The notes below the pieces were generated by a model. The model did not search any database and was not told where the DNA came from. It was given only the letters and a program-made list of their open reading frames with translations. 64,000 nt of DNA from Timema cristinae (Eukaryota > Arthropoda > Insecta > Phasmatodea > Timematidae), in assembly GCA_039000515.1 (NCBI GenBank), contig JBCFYV010011135.1, positions 15,328,376 through 15,392,375 on the forward strand. The letters run 5' to 3'. Every line of letters starts with the position of its first letter. Positions within the stretch are counted from its first letter, which is position 1. Below, piece after piece: positions 47,520 through 59,504 of this stretch. Position numbers and translations under genes: made by a program.

Positions 47520-47807
47520 TTCAAATAGATATAAAACACTAATAAAGACATATTTTACCTTTTTTTTTTTGCGTGGTAGCCCATGTGATTAACTTTTCAT
47601 AATTTACTATTCACAATTTGAAAGACGTATTGAGCTCTGCTTTTTCTCACTTTCTAAACCAGGGTAACAGTATATATTGGGTTGGGTTGGGTTTTTTTTG
47701 GGGGGGAGGGGGGGGAAGCAGGTACGATCCTGACACATCATTTGAGTACATACAGTACATTCTTACAAGATTTCTCCGACCCCGAGATACAGTTTTTTCT
47801 TGTCAGT

Positions 47808-48100
47808 GGGTGACCTGGTGGTCTAGGGGTAAGGTTTCCTTTCGTGCTAGAGGTCCGGGGTTCAATCCTCGGTCCCGGCACAGATTTATTGATTGCCGAA
47901 ACCTTTCTTCACCTCTAACAATGCGTTTATTAATCACAACTTGTGAATTTGTGGAATACCAGGCCTCCACCGTGGTTCGGATCCCACGTTGATCTGTAGG
48001 TCCTCCATTTCATCTCACAATCATCCTAACATTACACATTAGCGTAAGTGCGTATAACCCGAACGGATATTAAGACGTGTTGCTAATAATAATATAATAA
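47808..48100 (+). mobile_element. SINE-A, full length, diverged
   Basis: GGGTGACCTGGTGGTCTAGG head, GGGGTTCAATCCTC, long-form body and short TAA tail. Confidence 0.9.
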
Positions 48101-48439
48101 CGCTGATAGGCTCTTACTACCTGGCGCCCTATCAAAGTAAAATAGCTCTGATTGTAACAAGCATACGAGAATCAAGGACAATCAGGTCGTGTAATAAACC
48201 GGTCCGTATCCGAACCAAGGACATCCGAGGCAGATATGACGTTTGGCGTTAGAACATGAAGAAAATTGTAACAAGCGGGCTCAAACAGTCGACAGATAAA
48301 ATGAAGTTTTTTTTCTATATTTTTATTAATCTGACTCGTTCTCAAACATGAAGGTAGGAAGGGGGTGCAAGAAAAGGTGTTTTTGTAGCTTTTATAGCAA
48401 ACAAATTTGTAGGTCATAATATTCCAAACAATGCCTATA

Positions 48440-49015
48440 TACACACATATAGCTTAATTTTATTCACGTGATGGTATCAAAAGCTCTTGAAACCCGCCTA
48501 GGTGGCGTAGTTGGCTAACGCGCTAGTCGTGTTGAAGCTCGACTGCTGAGGATGGGGAGATCGAGGTTCGAATCTCGGTCGGGTGAACTGTGGGTAGTTT
48601 TTCCTAAATGGTTTTCCACTCTCCCTTCACGCAAATGCGGGTTCACTTCCTCTAATTCAACCTTCCCAATTCCTAATCCATTCGCGTAATTAGTACTTAA
48701 AGCGTGTAACCCGAACGGGTAGTAAGACGCGGTGCTAAAAATAAAAAAAAAGTCTTGAATATCTACCAAGGGTGTCCTTGAAATTTAATGATAATTTTTT
48801 CTCTTCATCTAAAAAGTTTGTCATCTAATGCCGCTATGCTCAGGGCAAATACTCAACAACTGTTGATATCACCAAGTGAAGAAAACTAAACTCTTATTTT
48901 TCTTTGGAGAAATACTTGGATTTATTTTGGTGGGAAAAAAAATGTTTTGCTATAAAATTTGCTAAACACGTTTCTCTCCAACGCTTTCCTTTCCAGTTTA
49001 CCTTAAGCTAATAAT
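48440..49015. mobile_element. P foldback element interrupted by a SINE-B
   Basis: Left-arm piece AGCTTAATTTTATTCACGTG at 48450-48491, then a SINE-B, then ATATCTACC, AAAAAGTTTGTCATCTAATG, TGAAGAAAACTAAACTCTTA and TTTACCTTAAGC. Confidence 0.75.
48492..48752 (+). mobile_element. SINE-B nested in P element
   Basis: ACCCGCCTAGGTGGCGTAG head, full body and A-rich end. TCTTGAA flanks it at 48485-48491 and 48753-48759. Confidence 0.94.
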
Positions 49016-49700
49016 TATGTAGAATAATCAATCAATTTCAATGTTATCTTTAGATTAAACTCTATGCACATTCACCCTTATAGCCCTTAAAGACATATCC
49101 GGTCAGCATGACGCTTAGAAATTCCATCGTTGTACCTTGTACTAGTGACTAAATAATGACTAGCTCATCTAAGCTTTTTTTTTTATTGCTAGTCTCTAGA
49201 TCATGGTCTGATATGGTTCACATTTTAACATTATAAGATGTTCAAACCCACACACATCTGCGTCACAACTTTAGAGGCTCAAACTTAGCCAAATCAGCTA
49301 TGGAAGCCACTTAGAAAAAATCCAATCACTTTTCAAAAAATTAAATGATAATCATAACCAAAATTAACTTTTTCTAGACTATATCTAATTAATTATTATT
49401 ATATACTCATCTGTTTAACAAAACTATGTCTTTTTGATTAATAATATGCAGTACCTTCCCCCAATAATTTATTTTAATGACCGATTAAATGTAGGTTTAA
49501 ATTAAGGGTTTGACGAGATATAATCTTTCTCTGTAAAATTTGCGTTAAAATATTTTTTTTTATATAAATTTAACAAGTTTATTTATGTTAACTAACAGCT
49601 TTTCCACTTTTAAGCTTCACAATTTTACCACGCGGGCACCACATACACTCTTACAAGTTCCATAAATGGCTAAACACGGTATATATTGTGTGTGGATGGT

Positions 49701-49850
49701 CCACGTCTTACTACCCGTCAGGTACATCCACATTTAAGCAACATTGATGGTGTAGGAAGTTAGAATGTAGAGCAAATATACACGCATTTGCGAGAATAAA
49801 ATCATTTGTGAAAAAACTGTCCTTAATATATCCGGTCGGTAATCTAACCA
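49701..49850 (-). mobile_element. SINE-C, diverged and head-truncated
   Basis: CCACGTCTTACTACCCGTCA tail complement, ATACACGCATTTGCG and ATATCCGGTCGG. Confidence 0.55.
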
Positions 49851-49854
49851 AAAT

Positions 49855-50745
49855 CACAATAACCCTCATTTTATGAAAAATATGTTTTAGCAGTGATTTC
49901 TGGTAGCCTTACCCCTTGAACTACAAGTGTTTTTTTTTATAGTCAGTCAATACCTTAAGGATAGCTAATATCGACGAATATTTTTTTGATTTAAAGCTAG
50001 ATTTACGGATTTAACAGATGTTTAAATAATGAATACATCCCATCTAAATCAGCAAGGATCATAAGGTAATCATTTTATTGCACAGTATTAACACATGTAT
50101 AGTTATAAGCTATTAATAGTGATTCAAATGATTTTAAATCATTACAATTACGAGTAATAAGGGTTCAAAATTGCTATTTATGCTTTTCATCTACCATTGT
50201 TAAGACAAAGTACATATGGAGCTGAAATTGAGTATAATTAGACCTTCATATGAGGTGTACACAACGAAATAATTATAATGTGTTAAAAGAAACATAATTT
50301 TTAATTTATAAGCTGTTAAAAATAGTAAAATTGTATAGTTTTAAATAATATGTGTGCTGTTCTTTTTATAGGCTCATAATTTGATTCTTTCTTATTTCGT
50401 AGTAGTCTATACATTGTAGATATTTATAATTTGTTTTTTTTAAACCTAGCTCTACTCATTAATTTTAATAATGTATCCTAATTGATTATTTAAAATAGAG
50501 ATTTTAAATCTCTCTTTCATGAAATATCTTGTTTTGACTGTACTGACTAGCAGAACATAATATGCCCGGCTGAGACAGAGGGTCAGATAATCCCAACTAA
50601 TGACACACCCAGGTAAAGCTGACGCCGGCTTCTTTATCTGGTCGGTGTTGCTGGAATGAACTGAGACATTGCTACTTGCTATCTTTTCCAAGATAACTCA
50701 CTGACTACCCCCACCTTTGTTAAATTCCTTGCCAAGATGTTATAG
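49855..50745 (+). repeat. Composite repeat G+F, longest copy
   Basis: Contains in one piece the sequences found apart at 7385-7620 (G), 1300-1430 and 2290-2790 (F). No open frame of note. It is probably one non-autonomous mobile element of about 900 bp. Confidence 0.65.
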
Positions 50746-51834
50746 ACTGAAACTCTAAAACATTTGATATTTCTAACTGTCCAATAACCTTAAAACCAGT
50801 CCCGGGCGACTCTTACGTTAATTTCTTTCCTATTTTGTTTTATTAATTATTAATTTTTCATCATCTCCCGGAAAACTCGTGTCACAAGGGGATGTGACCG
50901 GCCAGTTAATGAGCAAGAAAGGGGGAGGCTAATATCCACCTGTTAACACACCTGCAGCTCCATACACATTCTCATACATGCATGTAGACAAGGATTAATG
51001 AAAACTACGGCAACTCTACACTGGCTTTCCCTTCCATCCCTCCCCCCCTTCTCCCCCCTACACACACACACACACACACACACCATCCCATCCTTGAGGC
51101 CCCGGTGATTTCTTTTTGAGTCCAGTTAACATGTAAAAAATACACAATTAAAAAATAAATCTTCAGTCCAATTTTCATATAAAGGACATTAATAACGCTT
51201 GTATCCGAACTATTCACTGTCGCCTTTATATGTGACAAATTATAGATACGTCCAAATTGTCACCTAGGATGGCGAGTCGCCCGTCACATGCCCTTGAACC
51301 AAGGACGGAAACAATACGCCGTCGACATGTCCTTGGTGCGGTGTTTAGACTGGCAACTGTGTTTTATTATTCTTGTTCCGTTTTTTAGAGTTAATAACTT
51401 GATGTTGCCCGCCATTTTAAACTATACGGGTTGCTAAAGCAGACACGTTATATAATATTAAAAAGTTGGTTATTTCTAACAGATGATTAATTAATTTACG
51501 CTTACCATTTATTAAACCAAAAGTAAAAAAATTATGTTTATTGGCAGGCTTTGATTTTAGTTAAATAAAATATGGAAAAATAGTCGAGATAAACAATTAA
51601 ATGGTGCCAATTTTAGACATCGTAAGGTATTTATTTAGATTGGGTTAAATAGATGAGGGTTGACAGTTTTTAAGATCATCAGTAGGCAGCAGCACTGTCA
51701 ACTCAACCCTCGATGTTAGGATTGGCTGAAGCAGCCTTCGATTAGAAATGCTTGGTGAGTGTGTATTCATCAAGTCTATAATTCAAGGACCCTCGAGACT
51801 ATTCTAATACCGCCAACATCTTATTATTTTATCA

Positions 51835-52068
51835 CTCGATTCGGTGGTTGATTGGTCTAAGGCGTCACTTTCACAATAAACTGGATGGCCGATGATGGCG
51901 AGATCAGGGTTGAATTCCGGTAGGGTGTACTGAGGGTTTTTCCACTTTCCCTCCATGCGAATGCGGGTGCACTTATTCTAAATATAACCTTCCAAATCCC
52001 CCAAAAAACATTGGCGTAGTTAGTACATAGCCGTTTAACCCGAACTGGTAGTAAGACGCGGTGCCAAA
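51835..52068 (+). mobile_element. SINE-C copy
   Basis: GATTCGGTGGTTGATTGGTC head, GGCGTCACTTTC, GATCAGGGTTGAATTCC and tail AACTGGTAGTAAGACGCGGT. Confidence 0.85.
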
Positions 52069-52384
52069 AAAAAAAGTCTTGCATTCAGATAAGAAGATTC
52101 TTTCTTTAAGAATTAACTGCGGTAATGGGGTAACCGAAACGCTTATAGACTTTGTAGACGTCTAGAAATCTCGTGTTATTTTAGAAGGTTTTTTTTTATT
52201 AAAAAAAATGGTCCAAGCCAAAATTAAGTTGAAAAAGGTACTGAAAAAAACCTAACTTTACTGTTCAATTTAATCTTTACAAGCGACAGCCAAAAGTTTG
52301 ACCCGTGAGTCGTCGTCAGCTGTGATTCAGTGATTAGGTATTTAACGTGCACTTTCTGAACTGACTGATTATATTATCACGCGA

Positions 52385-52545
52385 CTTATAAGCTAACTTA
52401 AATATAGAACAAACACAACATCCAGCCCCCGACCATTAATTCATCACGTAAACCCACATTTCACCAATGATACATTTTTCGGGCTATGCCTGGAATCGAA
52501 TCCGGGACCCTTAGCTCAGTAGACAGACACGCTACCAACTGAGAT
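52385..52545 (-). mobile_element. SINE-D copy
   Basis: GGAATCGAATCCGGGACCC (B-box complement), CTTAGCTCAGTAGACAGAC and body CACAACATCCAGCCCCCGAC. Confidence 0.7.
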
Positions 52546-53407
52546 AAGAAGTCAAACTTTTCATATTTCATTAGAATATATATATAAAGTAACGGCTGAA
52601 TCTTTAACCAGATCTAATTACCACTTTTACTTAAATTTTTAAGTTTGATCCATTTACAATAAAATGAAATTAACTTATTTTTAACGACTTTTCATGCAAA
52701 GTATGGCAGTCCTGAGATCAAAGTAAAGGTTTAGAAACCTAGATCTAGCCTTCATCTATCAAATAAAGTTTTTTTTTTTAAAAAACAGGGTCACAACAGA
52801 ACATTCTAAGATGGTTGAGGATTGATGATTGTTTTAGTGGTTTTTAATCTTCAGAACTGACATTCGCACAATATATACCAAACAGCAGTGTGAGGTTCTT
52901 TACCGGCGATCTAAAGGCCCATCTCAAGACCAATTAACTGGGAAACTACATACAATATGAGGCTTGATACAAAAAACATATCAAAGTGCGGGTTTATTCC
53001 TTCTTCACAAAAATACTAAAACAGTTTCACTCGTCAGAATTTCTCTTTTTTTACTTTCTTTTGACTCCTCGCAAAGATAAGTATTGTGATAGTAAAAAAA
53101 ATTGAACTAGAAATTTTGTTAAATATCGACGTTTTCATGACCTCCTGACACTTTTTTTTTGTTTTTGCTATGCTGTCTGTCTGTCCGTCCGTATCTCGGA
53201 CTAGAACCGAAGCCATTTTACCGATCAAGCTAAAACTTATCAAGGGCTTTCATAAGGTCCACCCGAGGGATTTTTGGAATTAGTTATCTAACCCTAAAAT
53301 TAAGGATAGTTTACCGAAGGTAAACACGAGAAGAAATAAAATCTTCTTAAATCACTCTAAATATTTTGATTACATTTTGTATCAAGACGCTGTTTAACAT
53401 TACAACA

Positions 53408-53712
53408 GGGTGACCTGGCGGTCTAGGGGTTAAGGTGTCGGACTTCTGTGCTGGGGGTCCGGGGTTCAATCTGTCCCGGCACAGATTTATCTGATTACCA
53501 AATCCTTCCCTTCACCTTTCCTTCATCTTTGACAAGACATCTTGTGAATGTGAGGAATGGCGGGCCTCCACCGTGGTTCGGATTCCACGTTAAACTGTAG
53601 GTCCTCCATTTCATCTCACAATCACCCTACCATTACACATTAGCGTAAGTGCGTATAACCCGAACGGGTAGTAAGACGCGGTGCTAACAATAATAATAAT
53701 AATAATAATAAC
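53408..53712 (+). mobile_element. SINE-A, full length
   Basis: GGGTGACCTGGCGGTCTAGG head, B box shortened to GGGGTTCAATCTGTCCC, duplicated CCTTCACCTTTCCTTCATCTT in the body, TAA tail. Confidence 0.92.
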
Positions 53713-54902
53713 AAAATGTAAATTTTAATTTTCTCACGAAAATTACTTTGCAGACTACTAAACATAAGCAGAAATTTCCTATTTTGATTATATCTGTGTA
53801 ACCATTTCAGATACGAAATAACATATCATTGTAAATTTGTAGTATTGTTAACATTAAAAATATTTATCAGAAATACATTTTTATAAAACCAATAACTTCT
53901 TAGCTACAAGCTTAGAAATATTAAATTGATCTTTATGATCTTTGGTGGATGGAGATGCTCCTCTTTTCTCTATATTTCTCTAACAATGTATATTATTACA
54001 TGCATGCTTTTTGGTAGAGTGTTTCTGTAATAGCATATATTATTTTGTATCAAAAATTTTGCGAAGTTTCTAGTAAATGTAAATACTATAAGATTAAAGA
54101 GAGAGAGAGAAAGTTGGTTTGGTGTACTGTACCATTTATTTTAATATATAATACAGAAAACCGCACCACGATGTAACGTCTTGTTTGAGCTGTATAAGCC
54201 ACCTAAATAAGGCGCTATTTTTAGGGGGAGGTGTGTATGTATATCGTGTTACCACTGGTGTGGGCTGTCCTTAAACTAAATTAATATTAGAAACGTAAGT
54301 AGAAGCATAAGTCATACGCGGTAGGTTGCAATACGGGTGCCTTCATTTAAAATAAATAATGTTTTTTAGCAAAGGCAAAACATATTATTATTTGCATGAT
54401 AAACTCAAATTTGACCTTGTCACTGAGGCAACATCGTCTAGGGAACTAATTAAAACACACAAATTAAAAAAGATATTCATAGAAAGTTAGCCCTCGCCCG
54501 TATAATGGGGTCCGCGTTATGGGAAGTTTCTTTGGTTGATCGGTAACCAACATTAGGAAGACGTGGGATGGGCGCACCTGTGACTGTTGGGTGGTGGGTG
54601 GAGGTGAAAGGGAGGGGGGGACGAGTTGTTCCTCTTGAAGACAGATGTTCCGTTTCTTGACGGGGGTCGCGGGTGCTCGAAGGGATGTGGGTTGTCGGAT
54701 GTGTTATTACAAGTCCGGGACAACTTCCTTTCAACTTGAATATTCATAAACCATATTTTCATAATCCCCTCTCGGTGACATGGCCCGTACGCTAGAGTTG
54801 GCCACCCCTCCCCTTCCCCCTTTCCCTCGTATTTAAGAATAATGTAGCTATTTCGTATCTCGGCCAGTAGAGTTAAAAACAAATTTCCTACTAATTGAAC
54901 GC

Positions 54903-55050
54903 TTGGTACAGTTTGCCCTTCATGAATATACTGAGCTTTTCGGTGTATTTTGTACTGTTTGTCCATGAATACATGAAGCTTTTCGGTGTGCTTTGTACCG
55001 TTTGGCCCGTCAATAATACACTGAGCTTGCTGGTGTGAATTGTACAATCC
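54903..55050. repeat. ~48-bp tandem repeat, three units
   Basis: GGTACAGTTTGCCCTTCATG, GTACTGTTTGTCCATG and GTACCGTTTGGCCCGTC each precede a CTGAGCTT..GGTGT segment. Confidence 0.8.
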
Positions 55051-55219
55051 ACTCTTTCGGGTTAAGAAGAACACAAAAACTAATGATTTATCAAAATCTC
55101 GAGGTCACAAATGTTTACGATTACAATACTTTATAAAAAAAATGGGGTAATTTAATTGCGATTTGTGATTTGTAAAATGCTTACATACTTGTGCATATAT
55201 AAAAAAAGTGTAACTTCAC

Positions 55220-55905
55220 ACGACCAACTGCCTTTACATATTTTGGCTTAAACTCTTTTTGTTTACCAAAATAAATCAAATATTGCTCCAATAAAAACTT
55301 AAGAGTATAATTTTTCTTCGCGTGGTGATATCAACATTTTATTAGTATCTGTCATGAGTATAGCGGTCGGTTTGTGACCTGGTGGTCTAGGTGTAAGGTG
55401 TCGGACATCTGTGCTCTACTGGGGGTCTGGGGTTCAATCCTCGGTCCCGGCAAAGATTTATCTGATTGCCAAACCCTTCCTTCACCTCTGACAAGACGTG
55501 TATAAATCACAGCTTGTGAATGTGAGGAATTCCAGGCCTTCGCTGTGGTTCGGATTCCACGTTAAACTGTAGGTCCTACATTTCATTTTGCAATCACCCT
55601 ACCATTACACATTAGCGTAAGTGCGTATAACCCGAACGGGTAGTAAGACGCGGTGCTAATAATAATAATAATAATAATATAATATAATAATAATAATATA
55701 GCGACCTCAATTAGATGAGAAACCTTTTAAACGAAGACAAAAAATTGTCATTAAATTTCAGGACACCTTTAACGGATATTTAAGAAATGTTGAGTTCACC
55801 ATGGTAAGAAAATCAAACTATAGGTTTGTACTGAGTAAATATTTGATTTATTTTGACCAAAAACTGAACTTTATTAAAATGACACACATCATAACGCCTA
55901 TGCAA
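55220..55905. mobile_element. P foldback element interrupted by a SINE-A
   Basis: Left arm ATAAATCAAATATTGCTCC and GGTGATATCAACATTTTA to GAGTATAGCG, a SINE-A, then TTAGATGAGAAACC and the right arm AAATATTTGATTTATTTTGA. Confidence 0.75.
55374..55697 (+). mobile_element. SINE-A nested in P element
   Basis: GTGACCTGGTGGTCTAGGTG head, full body and TAA/TATAA tail. TATAGCG lies on both sides (short target duplication). Confidence 0.92.
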
Positions 55906-56456
55906 AGCTAGGTTTTAATATTCTGGATTATAAAGGTTTATATTAGCTTCACTTACTATTATAGCAATTTCTTTTATAAAGTTTATAGATTTTCCTGCCA
56001 TTTCTCCACACAACGGCCAAACTGCCTTTAGGTTACCAGGATTCATTATGCTATTTTAAAATGTTTTCCTCATCTTTATTGAGATATATGAACCCACACG
56101 CAAACAAACCATTTTTTGGAGGGGAGCTTTAAAAATCGCCAAACTTTCTCCTGGCTCCGTAAAACTGTTTTCACTCTCATATATACTGAACTAAATTTAC
56201 ATAATAAACAAAGACAATTTTGTTTCAATTTTACACATCAATCATACAAATGAGAGAGAACAACCCTTAAGTTTCAAAACATTCTTCAGTTTCAATGTTT
56301 TATGTTTGGCACCTAGATGTTGAGTAACAAAACTGAAAGTAGCGCATCGTCGAAAGATTTCGAGAAGAGTTGCTTTAGCAGGATGTTTGAGAGTCATGCC
56401 CACCTTACTGGCTCTTTACTATGGATCAGTAATATATTGTATTCTTATTGATGCAG

Positions 56457-56627
56457 ATGATGATACAGTCGGGATATATGCCCACCGTGCTTCAGCAGCT
56501 GTGCAACCTGCCGTTCCCATACTTTAGTAACCCCGAGCTGTCGTCTCTGCTCTTCCCCACCTTACTGGCTTGCTGTTCCAGCAACGAAAAGAACAGAGAC
56601 ATATTGGAGCAGGAGGTCAGCTACCAG
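56457..56627 (+). CDS. SCAPER: SCAPER internal exon C
   Basis: Third SCAPER exon, 171 bp, 57 codons, phase 0 at both ends. The acceptor is TTGATGCAG|ATG and the donor TACCAG|GTAAGA. It encodes [34 protein letters not shown] and ILEQE, all in the order seen in the SCAPER C-terminus (human VQSG, PTVLQKLCQLPFQYFSDP, ILEQE). The ATG at its start is internal and not a translation start: the preceding exon ends NQ and the family continues NQ-V-I-V-QSG. Human SCAPER has more residues after this block, so at least one further coding exon should lie beyond 64000. A degenerate ~32-bp tandem array starts about five bases into the downstream intron. Confidence 0.92.
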
Positions 56628-56631
56628 GTAA

Positions 56632-57220
56632 GATTCTATATACGAGTACTTGCTCAATTTCTAGCCTCAGTCCTGTGTGCTGATTCTATCTCTAGCCTCG
56701 ATCCCATGTACTCCTAGATCACCGCCTTGGTCCAATATTTTAATTCCACTTTTAGCCTCAACTCCATATGATCATTCTATTTATATCTTTGATCCCATAT
56801 TCTTAATCTTCTTTTAGTCTCGAGTCTATATGCAGATTACATTCTAACCTCGATTCCTTATGCCCATTCCATATCTAACCTTGATCCATATTAAGATTCC
56901 ATTCTAACCTCGATCACTTAAGCTTATTCTATTTCCAGCCTTGATCCCATATTCAGATTCCATTTTAGCCTCTCGATCCCATATTCTCATTCCATTTCTG
57001 ACCTCGATCCCATATGCTCATTATAACCTTGATCTCATATGCTCATTCCATTTCTGAATTAGACCCCATATGCAGATTCCACTTTAGCCTCTCGATCCCA
57101 TGCTTATTTCGTTTTTAGCCTTTATTCCTTATACTCGCTTTATTTTCAACCTCTAACTAAAATAATCGCTCCAATTCTAGCGTCGATCCCTTATGTTCAC
57201 TCTGTTTATATCCTCGAACA
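56632..57220. repeat. Degenerate ~32-bp tandem array at the exon C donor
   Basis: Repeats of GATTCCATTTCTAGCC then TCGATCCCATATGCTC. Divergence between units is high. The first recognisable unit begins GATTCTAT at intron position +5. Confidence 0.88.
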
Positions 57221-57634
57221 TGTAGCATACTCTCATGCATCCTACAAGAGATACATAAGAACATATTAAAATCATGTATCGACACCTATGTCACATCAAA
57301 GGGCAGATGGAAAAGAATGGATTATTGTGCACAGTACTTTTACGAAAAATAACAATTCGCAAACTACGATGATTTCTAGCTATGTTCAACATGTTACTCT
57401 AAAAAGGGCTGGGTGAGAATATTCCATATAGCACTGACTTTGTCTTTCACTTACCCTTACAAGGATCGGGATGTTTCTGTAACCCTCAAGGCTCAATCAT
57501 ATAAACCCCAAATCTCTAACGATTTAGGATTGACTAAACTCATTACCTTATTGTATAAGGACTGCACAAGCCCCAGGAAATGATTTATACTTGATGTTTA
57601 CAAAATATAGATGTAAATTGATATTGGAGACTTT

Positions 57635-57790
57635 ACCTTAGCTCAGTCGGTAACCTGTCTACTTAGCCAAGAGTTCCGGGTTGTATTCCCGGTGTGCATC
57701 TGTGGCTGAAAAAAATATCATTGGTGAAGTACATTTCACAGTGATGAATATACGACCGGGGACTGGATGCTGTGCCTGTCCTAGTATTAA
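57635..57790 (+). mobile_element. SINE-D copy
   Basis: CTTAGCTCAGTCGGTAACCT head, GAGTTCCGGGTTGTATTCCC B box, body ATCATTGGTGAAGTACATTT and CCGGGGACTGGATG. Confidence 0.75.
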
Positions 57791-57984
57791 GTTAGATTAT
57801 TATCCCTCGCTGCGGTTTCGGGGTAACTGGTTGATGTCACGACGGTGACGTGGTGTTCCGACCCGTGTTGGTAGGGGTAGGAAAAAAGTCGGCGAGATTG
57901 TTCCGGCAACGTTAATCCTGGTGGAACAGAAGTATGTCCCGAACTTGGCCGGTAGGGTTCTGAGACTGGCAATGGCAATCGTGG

Positions 57985-58262
57985 GGGAGGTAAGGATAGA
58001 GTCCCGGCAACGTGAGTCATGGTGGGAGGTAGGATAGAGCCCCGGCAACGTGAGTCGTGGTGGGAGATAGGATAGAGTCCCGGCAACGTGAGTCGCGGTG
58101 GGAGGTAGGATAGAGTCCCGGCAACTGAGTCGCGTGTGGGAGGTAGGGGATAGAGTCCCGGAAACGCGAGTCGCGGTGAGAGATAGGATAGAGTCCCGGC
58201 AACGTGAGTCGTGGTGGTATGTAGGATAGATTCCCGGCAACGTGAGTCGCGATGGGAGGTAA
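57985..58262. repeat. 38-bp tandem array
   Basis: About seven units with GGGAGGTAGGATAGAGTCCC and GGCAACGTGAGTCG. The open frames seen across it on the minus strand come from the repeat and are not supported as genes. Confidence 0.92.
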
Positions 58263-59079
58263 AGGATGACGGTGGAAGGAGAGGGAGTTCAGACACAATT
58301 GCTTTTTACAAACATGACAATTTATTAGCTCTTACAAATGGTGCACCCATATTGGGTAGCTATTTTCTGACTGGCCTCTGACTCTTACGGCTGTTGCCCG
58401 ACTCTAAATCCACCTTGACAGCAACGCCTAGTTAGGTCATCAGAGAAAGGCCGATTTTTGTTAGAGTACCGAGTCACTGTCGTGACTTAAAACCTCGTGG
58501 ATGAAATTTAACACCTATGACATGACACCAGGGAAATGAGGGTGTAAAAGAGTTACAGGCGTATTAGTAAATAACACTTTAAGGTGAAATTGGCGGTAGT
58601 GATTGTGCAGGGTCTCGAGTAGGCCTCTGACCGAGGAACCACCGTGCTAAATACACTCCACTGCTGCCTGGCCTTGTCCAATGGGAGAAAAGGGAGCTTC
58701 TCATTGATGCGGTAAAACGTGAGCGATAGTGGCCGCCAAGCGAGCCAATAGAGGAATTCTCATGGGTGCTGAGTACAGTGGGGAAAGCGTCACGGTAGGC
58801 TTAGAGAACATGGACTGTGGAGCGGTCCAAGCAGTAGAGAGGGTGAGTGGCGTGGCCTGTGAAAGTACGGAGGAAAGATACAAGGGCCGACTGGACAGTG
58901 AGGCACAACAAGATTATAAGGTGTATGAAGCTACGACAGGCCTTGCAAGGCGGTATTTGAGAATATATGGCTTGAATAAAAAAACTGACCATAAGCTGTA
59001 AACAGTAATGGAGGTGCTAAAAAATAAATCCTTACCGAGAAGGACATGACCTCCATATTCGGTCCGGTGCACATGAATT

Positions 59080-59305
59080 GCGGGGAAACTAATACGGGTC
59101 CACACGAACTGCGGAGTAAAAGTTAAATTCATAGTGAATTTGTTCAAAATGGGAAATGGAGGTTAGGTTAGTCTAGGTAGGTTAGGCTATGTTAGTTTAG
59201 GTTAGAGGTTGAATATGATTACAGGTTGTTCCTAAACTCATGTACAATGGCTGAGGGGTATACTTTATTCCGTGATTCGAGTGCGCCGATTCGGTCGCCT
59301 GTATG
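59080..59305 (+). repeat. Interspersed repeat I copy
   Basis: CACACGAACTGCGGAGTAAA, TTGTTCAAAATGGG, GGTTAGGTTAG, GATTACAGGTTGTTCC and TTCGAGTGCGCCG match the copy at 31490. Confidence 0.8.
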
Positions 59306-59504
59306 TAGAGTATTAGCCGCTCTGGTGGCACAGAACGCTCTCCAGGGTACACCATAAGAGGTTGTGTACACGTGCCCGCAATGAGATGATGTGATTATAA
59401 TGATTATGGAGGTGTGGGCCAGTGGGAATCTTAAATCTAACTTAAGCCTAATTTACCGACCTCTGGTGTTCTTTGGGATAATTCCTCTTAGGAGAAAATC
59501 ATTA

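Larger units (their letters stand above)
46222..47753. repeat. Inverted duplication, ~480-bp arms, ~565-bp spacer
   Basis: The left arm (46222-46703) and right arm (47268-47753) are reverse complements over the whole length: TACTCAAATGATGTGTCAGG, poly-C/poly-G, TATATACTGTTACCCTGGTT, CTCAATAAGTCTTTCAAATT, TATCTATTTGAAACCCGCC and then a SINE-B. The spacer is unique sequence. Arms differ by scattered substitutions and homopolymer lengths. Confidence 0.92.
21470..56456 (+). other. SCAPER intron B-C, about 35 kb
   Basis: Bounded by CCAG|GTCAGT and GATGCAG|ATG, phase 0 at both ends (given the one-base repair in exon B). It is packed with SINEs, satellites and foldback elements listed separately. 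Stretches in which I see no nameable feature include 22840-24770, 25970-26660, 27360-28165, 29505-30250, 31750-32160, 33905-35110, 36860-38500, 39165-41020, 43135-45040, 48105-48440, 49020-49695, 50750-51830, 52550-53400, 53715-54900 and 55910-56450. Short open frames in these are not supported as genes. Confidence 0.8.

Noticed and set aside
54477..55074. Minus-strand frame of 173 codons
   Set aside because: Part covers a ~48-bp tandem repeat, the rest is low-complexity; no domain or homologue was recognised.
56398..56417. Short match CCCACCTTACTGGCT between the intron and exon C
   Set aside because: A 15-base identity alone could be chance or a tiny duplication; no further exon-like sequence surrounds it.
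57787..58296. Minus-strand frame of 169 codons rich in proline, arginine and serine
   Set aside because: It lies over the 38-bp tandem array and its flank, and overlapping frames are equally open. This is repeat-driven.
58729..59001. Plus-strand frame of 90 codons in GC-richer sequence
   Set aside because: No recognised domain, competing frames on the other strand, and no splice or start context beyond an ATG. It might be a transposon fragment but cannot be supported.
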